From assembly GCA_015342445.1 (NCBI GenBank), contig JACEFO010001274.1:1-64000 (forward strand): DNA of 64,000 nt, given 5' to 3'. Below the pieces are notes generated by a model, which ran no database searches, had not been told where the DNA came from, and saw only the letters and a list, made by a program, of their open reading frames with translations. The translations under genes and the position numbers were made by a program. This stretch comes from Digitaria exilis (lineage: Eukaryota; Streptophyta; Magnoliopsida; Poales; Poaceae). Below are positions 35,576-47,956 of the stretch, piece by piece; positions within the stretch are counted from its first letter, which is position 1; each line of letters opens with the position of its first letter.

Positions 35576-37708
35576 CCGATTTACTCTAGTCGCTTCTTAT
35601 TTTTGTTTCTCTATTTTGGTTCATCATTTTAATCTACAAACTTTATGACAACTACAGGGGTATAAGAGTTAAGCTCACCCCAAAATTTAGCTAAAACCGA
35701 GTTGTACAGAATTTATTAAAATTGCTACAAGTTGCTGCTCCTAGATTCAAGATAAATCATATAAAATTGAAAACATAGCCAAATCAGTAGGGATTGCTAC
35801 CAGAGCTAGGCATGTTCAGGAGGAGTGCTTTGGCCAAGTGGTAGGTAAAATACTACTTGAACAGTCCTAAACAATTATTACACCGAAAGCATACATCTAT
35901 TTATTTGATTGTCTAAACAGAGCCAAAAATAATGTTTACTATTTTTCTTGCATGTTCTACCAAGTTTCTAATGTCCTGGTGGAAGTTGGTAATTTTTTCC
36001 TGCAGGGATTATTCTTAACAAATTCAGAACTGAACTAGAACAGAAATCACTAAACAATTAATAACAGAAGCTACAAAGCATATTTTCAGGTCTCCTTTGG
36101 ATACAGAGCTACTACGAACTACTGAAGCAACATATCCAAAATCTAGCTACACAGGAGTTCATGATTTCAAATGGTGCACAAGTTACTTAAAATCAATTTT
36201 GAATTTTAATTCAAAAACTATTTATCAAAAGCATAAACATGCAAACATGGGGTTGGAATATACAACCTCATGAGCCCAGGGAGTATTTACTTGCATTTTT
36301 CTTATTTGTCTATGATTTTTAACGAATTTTTGAACATCTCAGAAATTTGAACTAAATCTAAAGAATCTATTTGCGCTGGGGACCCTAGATCTTTTAAGTT
36401 CTCGCGAAAAGGTCCCGAAAACTTGTGCAAAGGCCCTAAAACTAAAATGGGGAACACACATAGGCCCTTGGCCTCATCGGGGGCCACGACCGGCCAAATC
36501 CCAGCGAGGTGGGGTAGGGAAAGTGGGGGAGCGCGTAGAGGAGCTCACCACGAGTCTGTAGGAGGCAGAAACGAGGCCAGAGATGAAGCGGCGTGGGCTG
36601 GCGACGTCGGGTGGCGGAGCTCCTCTGCTCGGCTTCGTCGCCGGCGAAGTGGGGTGGCGCTCGTGGTGGGGAAACTGATCTGCGAGCTTCACTGGAGGTT
36701 GAGGAGGCTCGTCGAGGGGCTTGGCGGTGACGGGGATGGCCGGAGGAGGGGTCTCGATGGCAAGGTGGAGCTCGACGGTATCAACGGCGGAGCGACAAGG
36801 GGAAATGGAGGAGCCTCGCGTGCACGACTGAGGAGGACCTTTATAGCGGAAATGTGGTGGTGCAGTGGAGTTGGGGGAGGCGCAGAGGGCCACTGGGAGC
36901 CTGGGAGCTGGCGCAGGTGGTTGGGGAGGCGGAGCACGCGCCATGAGTACCTAGCGAGCTTGGGCAGGGCGCAGCCGTGGGTTGGCGGCCATGGATTTTG
37001 GCGTGCGAGGCGCGGGATGCTCTGGCAAGGCGAGCGGTTGGGCGGCAGGCCGGGTCGCGGGGAGCCTCGGGCAGGCACGGCGCGCTGCTACAATGGCGGG
37101 CGCTGCTCACCATGGTGGCATGCCCAGGGTGATGAGGCGAGGGTGGCGTGTGTGGGACGTGACAAGACAGCACATGGGGTCAGACGCATGTGCAGGAAGT
37201 CGGGACACCTTCTTCGAGGCCTGGAACAGAGCAGCCGAGCCGGCTGTTGGGGCGCTGGGGGAGTTCCCTAGTTCAAGGCTGGATTTCTCCAAAAATTTGA
37301 TCTAGACTTTCAAAAGTGCAAATATAAAAGTTGGAGTGAAAGGTGGGACACGTCTTTCTTTTTGGGACGAACTTGAAATTTTGAATTTTTCAAGCTCAAA
37401 CAAGCTATGTTGGAAAAGGTGTTCTACTTGGTTTTTGGGTTTTTTGACGGGCTTAACTGCAAAATCTGAAAAAGTTTGAAAATAAAACATGGCTGATTTG
37501 GGATGACAAACAACTTTTCTATTTGGAGATTTTCAAGTTTAGTGGCAAATTTTTGAGATCTAGACTGGGTGTCAAATCAGCCCTTTTATGTTGGATTTTT
37601 TTGACTTTGAATTTCAATTTAAAGTGCATTTCCATTCTTTTTCTTTAGTCCTCCTTTGCTCTCATTTATTAGTGGATTTGTATTGTTTTAAACATCAGAG
37701 ATGTTACA

Positions 37709-37945
37709 TAATCTCAAAGGCACTCGAGTCCAAGGTGGAAGAATCAAGTGAAGAAGAAACTACAATAAAGAAATAGCTCTTATCCAGAGGAGCTTCAGGA
37801 AATTCATGAAGTGGTGTTACAAGAAGGATGGTGATGACAAAATAGGTTATCACAAAGAAGATTATATAAATGCAAGGAAACATATCAGTATATTGCGGAT
37901 TGCCCAAGATGAAGAATAAAGAAAAAGATGAGAAGAAGTACACCA
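37709..37945 (+). pseudogene. Ty1/copia gag fragment (left part)
   Basis: Begins at the edge of solo LTR C. Reads in pieces as a copia Gag C-terminal region: SKVEESSEEETTIKK, RSFRKFMKW, and, in another frame, the end of a zinc knuckle (ADCPKMKNKEKDEKKY). The text continues at 42337 (SKDYKKCQGHAHVG) after the LINE insertions. Confidence 0.6.
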
Positions 37946-40900
37946 ACCTGAACCGAGCCCTGATGGGCCGCTTCAAGAGACTGATCAACGAGGTGGCGAT
38001 TAAGGAACTCCCATTATATGGCCGCAAGTTCACCTGGACAAGCTCTAGCACGAGCACAACTCCAACACTTGTCAAGCTTGACCGGGCCTTCTATTCGGTA
38101 GATTGGGAGGAGCTGTTCCTTGGTTGTCATTTACCTCAAGGATACTCAGCAAGGGAAACATAGATTCCATTTTGAGTCCTTCTGGCTTATGTTCAATGGA
38201 TTCCATGAGGCAGTTCAGTAGGCCTGGATTTTAGAGTCGAGCAAGCCTTGTCCCCTGGACACATGCCCTCAAGTTCCAAGCAACAGCTCAGGCACTCCAA
38301 AGCTGGAGCGATAACAAGGTTTGGCATTTTAACTCACAGTTGGCCATGGACAAGGAGATTGTGCACTAGCTTGAAATTACACAGGACATCAGACCCCTAT
38401 CACTGAATGAAAATCTGGGTGAGAAACAGTTTGAAGGAGCGCTCACTGGCCCTAACCTCACTCATTCCAATGATGGCTAGGTCAAGGATTGGGTGGCTCA
38501 AAGGAGGATGCCAATACGGTTTCTTTCACCTTCATGCCCTAGCACCGCAAGCGCCATAATTTTATTGCAAGGTTGAGCTCTGCGTATCAGATCGCTACAA
38601 CCCATGATGCCAAGGCCATGGTACTACTGCATATTTACTCGGACCTGATTGGAACTAGGGAGCAACGTGACCGCAGAATGGATCTCGACGTCGTGGGGAT
38701 TCATATACATGATCTTGACATGCTTGATATCCCAATCACCAAGGAGGAAGTTTAAAAGACCGTCAAACAACTACCTTTGAACAAAGCTCTAGGACCAGAT
38801 GGATTTACTGGTCGGATCTACAAAACATGTTGGTAGATTATCAAGGGGAACATCATGCGCGTCGTCTCAGCTATATGGAGATGTGACTTTAGGAATTCCA
38901 GACTCCTGAACACGACCTTCATCACATTGCATCCCAAGAAGAGTGATGCCGAGCAAGCCAAGGATTTCAGACCTATAATCCTCATCCACAGTTTTGCCAA
39001 GCTCATCATGAAGATCCTTGCAAATAGACTTGCAGGTCAGCTAACTGAAATGGTCTCCACAACCAAAGTGCCTTTATCAAGGGTAGGTTTATACAGGATA
39101 ACTTTATGATGGTGCAGTAGACCTAATGATTTCTTCAAGCCCAAAAACAGTCAAGAATCATGCTTAAATTAGACATTTCAAAGGCGTCTGATTTAGTGTC
39201 ATGGCCTTTCCTTATGGAAATACTGGAAAAACTTGGATTTGGTCGTGTTTGGAGATATATTCTCAATGGGTTGCTGGCTACATCCTCCACCAGGATTCTC
39301 TTGAATTGTATCCCTGGGGACTCCATCACAAACCGGCGAGGCCAAAGGCAAGGGGACCCATTATCTCCCATGCTTTTCATTTTAGTAATGGACCCCTTCA
39401 ACCTGCTTATATCTCAAGCAACAACGGAAGGTATTCTACAACCCCTCTCCTCCTGATCCATCCAATATCGGATATCCTTATATGCTGACAATGTGGTGTT
39501 GTTTCTTCCGCCGGCTGCCACTGACATTGAAATAACAGCCACAATATTGGAAGCTTTAGGGGAAGCCTCGAGATTAAAGACCAATATACAGAAGACCAGT
39601 GTGACTCCAATTCCATGTTCAGAGGGTGATCTTATAGAAGTTAGAAGCATCTCCCTTGCTGGATTGATAATTTTTTAGTGAAATATCTTGGGCTACCCCT
39701 GTCCATCAAAAAGCTCACTAAGGCATAACTGCAGCCTCTCATAGATAGGTTGGCTGACCTCTTACCAGGATGGAAGGTAGAGCGAATGACTAAAGCTTGC
39801 CAGGTAGTTCAAGTTCAGTTTGTAATGGTTGTCACAGTCATCTACCATGCTATGGCTTTGGATCTGCCACCCTAGGCAATCAAGGAAATGGAAAAAAAAT
39901 CATGAGAAATTATGTCTGAAGGCGAAGAAAAGAAGAAAATGGAGGACATTGCTTGATTGCTTGGCCTAGGGCAGGCTGGCCAAACGAATTAGGGGGCTTG
40001 GGTATTGCTGATCTCAAGAGACTAGGGTGAGCATTAGGGGTCATGGGCATGGTTAAAAAAGACTGAGTCGAGTAAAACCTTGGGCTTCCTTCTCCCTGCA
40101 AATGACCAGCTGTGTGGGGGCTCTTTTCTCCATGGCAGTCATCACAGAGGTTGGAGATGGCATGAACACACTATTATGGAAGGACAGGTGACTTCTCGGT
40201 CAGCGTATTGAGGATCTTGCTCCGTTGTCTTCCAAATGGTGCCGAAGAGAATTGCAAACCAAAGGCCAGTTGCGGAAGCATTGGTAAATTTCAGATGGAA
40301 TAAAGATATTCATGGAGAGGCCACTGACCCAGTGGTGAGCCAGTTTCTCCAATTCTGCAACATCGTCTCAAATATTAGTCTCCAGCAAGGGGTACAAGAT
40401 ACATACATTTGGAGGATGTCTTCTCCGGGCCAGTACACAAATAAATCAGCATATGAACCTCTATTTCAAGGGTAAACCGGTTTTCAACCTTGGAAGCGAA
40501 TATGGAAATCATGGGCGCCAGGAAAATGCCACTTCTTCTTGTGGTTGGTGGCACACAATTGTTGCTGGACAGCAGATAGACTTGCAAGGAGAAATATGCC
40601 GCACCCAAGCCTCTGCCCCCTTGTGTGATCAAGAGGAGGAAATGATCAATCATCTGCTCACCTCTTGCATTTTTGCCATGGAATTTTGGTTCCTTCTACT
40701 GTAGCAGTTTGGTCTTGGTCCACTTGCGCCGCACTCTTCTGACAATTCATTTGGAGAATGGCAGCATAAGGCCTCTACTTCAGTGCAGAATTCCATGGAC
40801 AAGGGGCTCAACTCCCTCATAGTTCTAGGGGCCTGGAAAATTTGGCGGCATAGAAATGATTGTGTGTTTAATGGAATCTCTCCTAGCATTCCTTCGGTAC

Positions 40901-42336
40901 TATTGTTGGCTGGAGAGGAAGCTAAACTCTAGTGTATGGCTAGGGAGCAAGGTTTGTCCCTTCTAACCCTCCATATCTCTGGACTCTAGTTCTAGCTATA
41001 CTGGGTCGGACAACCTTTATGTAATCAGCGATAATGTGATTTAGACAATCAGGGGGTGTGTGGGGGGTGTTGTAATGCAGACATGTTTTCTCTCCTATTT
41101 TTTTTAGATAATGGAAAAGAGTTCCGGATTCAAACCCCTCTGTAGAGAGGTATCAGACCGCAATTATTACAAGCACACTCAAAATTTAACACACACTGAG
41201 TTTAACATTATGGACCAATTCTAAAAATAAAAGGCCATCCATGGGACGCGAAGAACTGCATAGCTGTAGACTCTAGAAGTTGACATATATCAACCAATTG
41301 GTCCCTCCGGTCCTCAGTGTGCTGCAACAGAGCCCATAACCGCAGCCAGTGTGTCCCCCTGAAAAGAACCTGCAAAATTTGTTTTGGTCTGCAACTGTTA
41401 AACAAAGTATCATTCCTTGTTAGCCAAACTGCCCAACAAATAGCTGTAGCTCCTGTCAATAACATTAAGTTGTGTTTATTCCCGTCCTGCTTAGACCAAC
41501 TATTAAAAATATGCTCTATGTTTTCAGGTGGCGGTATACCTAACGCAATATAAATTGCACGCCATAAAAATTTAGCATAATAATATTCAAAAAAAGGGTG
41601 ATGGATAGTTTCTTGTTTGCTACAAAAACAACATGTTTTACTACCATGCCAATTTCTTCTAGCTAAGTTGTCTTTTGTTAGTATCACTCCTTTTTTAAGA
41701 TACCACATAAAATTTTTTATTTTGAGTGGAATCTTCATATGCCAAATTTCTTGCATAACTTTGATACCGTTATTGACTAGGTGCCTATACATTGAGTTAA
41801 CAGTGAAAGCTCCATTTCTCTGTATGTTCCACACAAAAGAGTCCTTACCATAATTTATATTAATATGTGCAAGACGTGCAACCAAGCTATACCATTCAGT
41901 TAATTTTTCTCAATTATAGCTCTCTGGAAAGAGACATTGAGTGGGGTCAAACTAAGTACCTCCGCCACGGTTGCATGTTTTCTTCGTACTATATTAAATA
42001 AATTAGGGTACTGGAATTTCAACTTCTGTGTGCCTAACCATTTATCTTCCCAAAATCTGATTTGGTTACCACTAACTAGCTTGAACCTACCCAGATCTAG
42101 GAATTGATCTTTTACTCCCATCAAGCTTGACCAAAAATGTGAATCCCCAGCTCTTTTACTTGCCTGAGATAAAGTTTTATTTTTCAAATATTTGTTTCTA
42201 AGCAATTCTTGCCATAAACCATCTTCATTATATAATTTAAACAACCACTTGCTTAGGAGGCATTTGTTTTGCACGTCTAGATCTCTCCTTCTATTAATGA
42301 ATTGATACGCAAGTCTTCTGCATGTTCGAGAAAAAA
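37946..42336 (+). mobile_element. LINE 1 (L1-type non-LTR retrotransposon), 5'-truncated and decayed
   Basis: Starts inside the endonuclease C-terminus (ELPLYGRKFTWTSSST, TLVKLDRAFYSVDWEELF). The RT domain follows in several frames: KALGPDGFTGRIYK (~38779), FRPIILIHSFAKLI (~38968), KLDISKASDLVSW (~39163), RGQRQGDPLSPMLFILVMD (~39340), and a catalytic YADN (~39480; the family has YADD). A zinc-ribbon RVT domain is at ~40430-40900 (GKCHFFLWLV, CPLCDQEEEMINHLL, RHRNDCVFNG). The 3' UTR is interrupted at 41097 by LINE 2 and resumes at 42282 (ctattaatgaattgatacgc) to an A6 tail at 42331-42336. Many stops and frameshifts. Confidence 0.82.
41097..42281 (-). mobile_element. LINE 2, 5'-truncated, inserted in the LINE 1 3' UTR
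   Basis: On the minus strand it encodes the RT C-terminus (QNKCLLSKWLFKLYNEDGLW; GDSHFWSSLMGVKDQFL) and the zinc-ribbon domain (41208-41885: KIPLKIKNFMWYLKKGVILT, CCFCSKQETIHHPFFEYYYA). Its 3' end is marked by a T8 run on the plus strand (41098-41105). The flanks tctctcct at 41089-41096 and 42282-42289 are a probable target duplication. Only two long frames are needed, so it is better preserved than LINE 1. Confidence 0.8.
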
Positions 42337-43770
42337 GAGCAAAGACTACAAGAAGTGTCAAGGTCATGCTCATGTTGGTCAAGAATGGGAGTCAGGTGAA
42401 GAAGGCTCCGACAACGAATGTATGTCAACTCTAGCCACACCCAACAACACAAGAAACTTCATGGATGACTCCGATGATGAAGATAACACTGCTTTTTGCC
42501 GCATGGCAAAGAGAGCCAAGGTACAAGAATCATCCATTCTTTCATCTTTATCTTCTTCCACACCTATTATTGCAAAAATGATTTGGACATAGAAGAAAAA
42601 AATATGTTTCTTTCATGATTAATGAGTTTGGAAAAATGTATTAAAGAAATTAAAAATATTATGAAAAAATTAGAGAAAAGGGAGGAGACTCTTAAGAGGT
42701 AAGAAGACTTTCTCTACCTTGAAAAGGAGAGAAAACCTTGCCTTACAAGAAGCTCTTGCCAAAGAGAAAGCGATGGTTGAAATTGACTATAGACTTGTCT
42801 TTAGCCAAAGACTCAAATGAGAGGATGTCAAAAGAAAATACTTTGGCAAATGAATCTTTAGCCTCCCTAAAAGCCAATCATAGTGACTTCAAGAAAGCAT
42901 TTCATGCTTGACGGTCAAATTCAATGACCTTGAAGTTAACTATAGTACTCTTTGGGAAAGCATCAACACTATCTCAAAGGCAACTCTTAACTCCAATGTC
43001 TCCTTAAGTGAAGGTTGCTCAAATTGTTATAAAGTTGATGTTCAAGCCTGTGTTGCTAACCTTGCTAAGCAAGAAGAGTTGACCAAAGCATAGGATGCTC
43101 AACTCAAAAGATTAAACATGCTATTCTCACATGCTCATGAGGGCAACATCAAGGCTATGTCAAAGATACAACCCAAGGCCAGTAAACATCCACAATAAAT
43201 GGATGGGCTTGGATACCATGTGGGCTCTAAGATCAGTAACCTAAAAGTAGTCAGTTGTAAGGAAGTCATAACTTCACCAAGGGTGGTAATCTTGGTGACT
43301 TGATGAATATTGCATATGGTGTGATCACCTCTCCCTCAAATGTCAAAAAAAGGAGTGAACCACCCATCAAGAACAAGAAGGTTTCTCATGAACCATCACC
43401 TAGCTACACTTGTGCTTATATGGTGTCAATGGGTCATGTGAGTAAAATTGTGGTTAAATATGTTGGTGCCTACACTAAGAGAAATATTCTTAGAAGTGTG
43501 TGGGTTCCAAAATTGTATCCATCTAACCTCCAAGGACCCAAATCTCCTTGGGTACCTAAAATGCAAGCTTAAGCTTGTCTTGTAGGCCTACTCCTCCGGT
43601 GACACCACATGGTTGCTTGATAGTGGATGTCCAACCAATATAACCAAAGAGACGGATTTATTTGTATCACTAGAGCTTCATGACACACCCAAAGAAACAA
43701 TTATGTATGGAGACAGTAGCAAAGGTGATGTGATTGATATGATTCAGGCTGCAGGATGCGTCATACCCTA
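42337..43770 (+). pseudogene. Ty1/copia gag-pol relic (right part)
   Basis: Continues the Gag fragment: SKDYKKCQGHAHVGQEWES, acidic linker (MDDSDDEDNTAFCRMAKRAK), degraded helical region (42600-43090, e.g. NYSTLWESINTISKA), and start of Pol with the protease motif WLLDSGCPTNITKE (~43612) and IMYGDSSKGDVI. The RT and RNase H are absent. Several stops and shifts. The order of motifs fits copia elements with a long Gag C-terminal region. Confidence 0.7.
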
Positions 43771-44230
43771 TGTCATGTATATTGTGTATCTTGTATATGT
43801 TATATTGTAATGTGTCTTTGGATGGGAGTCCCTGCCTCATCTAACATACTCTGAGTGGCAGGGTTACAAAGGAAACTGTATAGGAGTATTCTTTTACATG
43901 TATATCTATAAATTCCAACTAGAGTCGAACTCCTTTAAACCATGCGTCCAACAAAAGACTAAGTCTTAGTCGTCACGTCTTATAGGTGGGCCATCTTACA
44001 CCTAAGTTGGGAGGCCCATTTGAGTCGTTTTATCCATGAGGATTACCTAATGACACCTAACAAAGAAAATTATGGTTAATCCTTAACTTGGTTTAATATC
44101 GATACTAAATATGTCTTGATCCAAAAGGTTTGTCTTCAAATGTCTCATATTATTTTGTCATTACTTTTAAATGATGAATCAAATTGGCTATAAACCCATG
44201 GTCGTGATCACTATATGACCCTGAAGGGCC
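43771..44230. other. Unassigned A/T-rich DNA
   Basis: Follows the copia relic directly. I see no gene and no clear terminal repeat; it may be further LTR debris. Confidence 0.35.
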
Positions 44231-45035
44231 TGTGACACCCTAAGAGGGGGGTGAATTAGGTGTCTCTAAAAACTAAGGCTCCAATTGCACATATGAAAAC
44301 CTTTCTCAATTTTATCTAAATGTGCTCTAGGTTTTCTCTATGTGTTGCTAGCTCTAACGCTATAAAGTTTTGCACCCTAGGTCCAATTCTATACTAGCAT
44401 GACAAGTCTAGGAAAGGTAAATGCGAAAAGTAGTGCAAGTATAAAATGCGAAAGCTTAAAGGGTAGAGAAGAGCAAACTCCCGGCACGGTGATTTTTACC
44501 GAGGTATCGGAAAGCTCACGAGTTTTCCACTAATCCTCGTTGTTGGAGCCCTCTCATAGGGAATGCCCGTGCAAGGGCATAAACTCCCTGGTTGAGTAGC
44601 TCTGTGGGTGACCACGGGACTTCCCCATGCGCAAGTGGGTGTCTGCTCTTCCCTCACCGGATGCTCCTCGCCGCCCTCACTTGGTAGATCTTTGGCCAAA
44701 ATGCAAAGGGCCTCGCCTCCCTTGCATAAGCACTGGCGGCCTCTCCACAACACTTGGAGCGTGCAAGCACCGATAAGCAAAAAGGTATGCAAACCTCGCT
44801 AAACTCTAGGCTAAACACCTAAGAGATGTGCTAAAGGGTCTAGACTAGCACTAAGTACTTGGCTAATCACCTAGATCTTCTATTTAGCACTTTGGTGGAT
44901 TGAGCACTTAAGAATGTGTAGAACACTTGCCAATATCTTTTCTAAGCTCAAGCACTCTTCAAATGGCTGGGGGTACCCTTATTTATCCAAGCCAAGGAGC
45001 TAGCCGTTGGCAGTCCTTGCCACCTTTTTGCGTAC

Positions 45036-45549
45036 CACCGACTGATTCGGTGACCACAGGAGGGTACCACCGAATTAGTCGGTGGTGCCACCTCAACTAG
45101 CCGTTGAACAAGACGTTGGAAACCTGTGTCACTGACAGGTGGACCTCGTCCAACCACCGATTGATTCGGTGCCTTCTGCTCGTTCACCACCGAATGAGTC
45201 GGTGGTCTGTGAGTGGATCTTCATCTTCGGTCTTCTTCAGCACCTAATGGTTCGGTGCCCCTTCTTCTTGTACCACCGAAGGAATCGGTGCCTCTCCAGA
45301 GACTAACAGCTCTTTCCAGGCCGAATGACCGACTGGTTCGGTGCCACCCACCGAATGAATCAGTGCCCTCCAAATTTACACAAATAATGAACTAGTATTT
45401 CTGGGCATAATGACCGATTGATTCGGTGCCCCTTGATGATACCACCGAATGAGTCGGTGGTCCTTCTCACTGAGCTTCACAGGGCTTTGGATCCCGCCAC
45501 CACCGATTGATTCGGTGGGCTTCAGCATAGAGCACCGAATGAGTCGGTG
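45036..45549. repeat. Twelve 17-bp palindromes in six pairs
   Basis: Starts at 45036, 45068, 45155, 45188, 45241, 45274, 45327, 45349, 45412, 45443, 45501 and 45533. Typical units are caccgattgattcggtg (first of a pair) and caccgaatgagtcggtg (second), usually 31-33 bp apart. Each is an imperfect palindrome with caccga/tcggtg arms, so each can fold alone or pair with its neighbours. Confidence 0.88.
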
Positions 45550-45600
45550 CCTCTGCTATTCCTGTTGTCTTCTTTGCTTCTTTGTGGGTCTTTTCTTCTA

Positions 45601-46360
45601 GAGTGAAGTGCATCCATTATACATGAAGTTGTATCATTGTTTCATTTTGGTCTAACAAGTTATAAAGATTACACCCACATACATGAAGTTACATCATTAT
45701 ATCATTTTGGTCCAACAAGTTGCAATTGTGACACTAACCATACACTAAGTTGTTCACAATGTGCATACACAATCCACTATACATAGAAATCCATAATTTG
45801 CAAGTGTACCATGCTAATAAGGCCTTGGAACATATACAATCCACTACTTTATTATTTTTTCTCATTTTGTTTTTAGATGTCTTTTTTAAATCTTGGTCTG
45901 GTTTATATTGAACATGAGGATATGTATTTTTTATAAATGCACCTTTACCTATTCCCTATCCTAACTCATGAAACAAAAAAAATTGTTAGTAGATTGTTGT
46001 GGATTGCACAAAATAATATTAACACATTATCTTGAATTGTATCTCAGTATATATGTGCTTTGACATTTATAACTCATTAGACCGAAATGAAACAACATAA
46101 TTTTGTGTTTGGTCTATCTATTCTTTTAGCATGTCCTTGTCAGCATGCATGCCACGTCTTTGAAATGCAGATTCAAGTGTATAGTGCACAGTATATGCCC
46201 ATTGTGAACAACTTAGTATATGGTGGGTTCAATGTTTACAATTTGTTGGACCAAAATGATACAACAATACAATTTCATGTATGTGAGTGCTATGATTACA
46301 ACTTATTGGACGAAAATGATACAATGATGCAACTTCAAGTATGATGAATGCACTTTAATC
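45601..46360. mobile_element. Non-autonomous Mutator-like element (MULE-MITE)
   Basis: Perfect 9-bp duplication tttcttcta at 45592-45600 and 46361-46369. Terminal inverted repeats of about 185 bp: the left starts gagtgaagtgcatccat, the right end read on the other strand starts gattaaagtgcattcat, and they stay alignable past aagttgttcacaat. Each repeat contains two ~67-bp sub-repeats (catgaagttgtatcattg... ccaacaagtt). No transposase; the short frames inside are by-products. Confidence 0.92.
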
Positions 46361-46616
46361 TTTCTTCTATCTTCTTTGCCATCTTTTGGGTGTCCTTGAA
46401 TAGGGCTAACTCAACTTTTCAACGTGTTTTGGATGGCTTCAATTTGGATAAACATTATTTAGATATTGATTATATAAGCATTTGGATGACTTCCAAAGTA
46501 TCCTTGGGACCTAGAAATATCTACAGTATCATCTAGACAAATTGTTAGTCCGAATGATTATGTTATCAATCAATCGTCAAAATCACAAACAATGGCTTAG
46601 GGCCATTTTTCTTACA

Positions 46617-47764
46617 GACCCACAAAAGATCACATGTTCTTGTTGGTGAATATAAATGAATTAGTATTCCACTATAGCAATGCACGTGCATTGAGAAATA
46701 AATACCTAAGATTTGCAGCCACAAAATAGAAGCCATGGTATATGGGAGACTAAAGTTAAAATTATGCACCAATAATATTATTTGCCCAAGTAGTTACAAT
46801 TATGATACGTTTCAATGTGGCAATACTACATTAGATTTTTAAAACTCGTATTATTTGCAGTAGAAAATCATGACAATTCGTTTATATGGTCATCGCTCAT
46901 CATCGCATGAGCACTTTTTTCTAGTATACTATAATGCAAATCCAGCGATGAAAACCCCTACCTCCAATGTAAGTTTCCATGTACCAAACCAGGTATTAGG
47001 CAACAAATCTTGCCAAGCGAACAAATGAAAACTACCTATGCCTGTTAAGATCTCCAAGAGTGCCTAAAAATAGACCTAAAACCTGATTTTATGACTTTGC
47101 TAAAAAAAAGCGAGGAAAAAATAACTCCTCACCCAACAGTTCACAAAAAATTGATTCCAAAAGCCATTAAATTGCTGCCAAATCAGTAATATGTTGGCCC
47201 ATCTTTTTTCCCTATGAAAACTACCAAGAGGTTCCGAGAAAGCAGCGATCATCCAGGATTGGGAGCTCTCACGAGCAGTGGAAATTTGGCTCCACGGCCG
47301 TATTGGGCCTTTGGGAATATTGGGCAGCGGTTTTGGGTACTGTTGGAGCTCAGAATTTTCTCATGTGACTCAAAAAATGGTTTTAGCAATAATATGAACT
47401 GTTGGAGATGCTCTGTTTTTGCTGTTATTGTACACATAGCAAGGAAAAAGAGCAGAGTCGACAAAACAAGAAACACGATAAACCATCTCGAGCCATAGCA
47501 TCATGCCAACTTACAACACAATACTCATAGGAGAAGCATGTTAACGTAAAAGGAAGATGTGGAGTGATTCGTAACAACCCTTTTCAATCTGAAAAAAGGC
47601 ACTCCCTGTTTTGTACAAACAATTCCATCGCAAGCTATATTCCACAGCCATTCATCAATTTCTGGTTGTATTACAATTAGCTGTACCACACTACATTGTA
47701 GCTGTCACAAGCCATGATCTGGTGCAGCAACCACCCAAAGTTATGTTTCAACCTCCTATATTTC
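46617..47764. other. Intergenic DNA downstream of CASPL5A, with a possible MITE
   Basis: A/T-rich. A possible short inverted-repeat element spans about 47047-47414 (gatctccaagag at the left, complement of agcatctccaacag at the right). The 3' UTR of the CASPL5A gene should lie in its last few hundred bases (from 47764 downward), but I cannot fix the polyadenylation site. Confidence 0.4.
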
Positions 47765-47956
47765 TCATCTGGAGGCCATCGACCAGAAATTCAAGATACA
47801 GGATGGCGCGAGTGCAAACCAGCTTATGAAAGCCATCGCAGTGGCAGTCTCAAAACTTGCACAGTGATTTTCCGCACATATGTTGAGATCATTACCAATG
47901 AGAACTGTGATTCCTGCTGACGCACATGCTGCGCCCAGGGTTAGTGTACCTGTGAT
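47765..47956 (-). CDS. CASPL5A: CASPL5A exon 3
   Basis: Sixty-three codons and TGA. ITGTLTLGAACASAGITVLI is the third span; the loop with two cysteines follows, then FETATAMAFISWFALAPSCI as the fourth span. Intron 2 (47957-48115) is 159 bp, a normal size. Confidence 0.93.
   Translation of the reverse strand: MTGTLTLGAACASAGITVLIGNDLNICAENHCASFETATAMAFISWFALAPSCILNFWSMASR

Larger units (their letters stand above)
33689..37708 (-). mobile_element. Solo LTR C, Tekay-like gypsy family, reverse orientation
   Basis: Read on the minus strand it begins TGTAACATCTCTGATG at 37708 and ends CGGAGTGGTCCGCCACA at 33689. Its end, its hairpin region and its GC-rich block match the LTR layout of element B, but the sequence is a different family. 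No internal region accompanies it. The flanks caaac (33684-33688) and taatc (37709-37713) do not form a clean 5-bp duplication. The open frame at 36423-37271 lies in the GC-rich block and has no recognisable domain. Confidence 0.82.
44231..46616 (+). mobile_element. Sirevirus-like (Ty1/copia) LTR, probably solo
   Basis: Begins TGTGACACCCTAAGAGG and seems to end ggccatttttcttACA. The reason for calling it Sirevirus is the cluster of 17-bp palindromes at 45036-45549, since repeated palindromic motifs in LTRs are a published hallmark of maize Sireviruses. About 1.6 kb remain without the nested Mutator MITE. The flanks gggcc and gaccc are not a convincing duplication, so the ends are approximate. 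No gag-pol of this family is visible next to it. Confidence 0.6.

Noticed and set aside
36423..37271. 282-codon plus-strand frame
   Set aside because: Lies in the GC-rich block of solo LTR C on the antisense strand, with overlapping minus-strand frames and no domain.
45036..45549. CRISPR-like array
   Set aside because: The units are palindromes inside a plant LTR, with unequal and non-unique spacers, in a eukaryotic genome.
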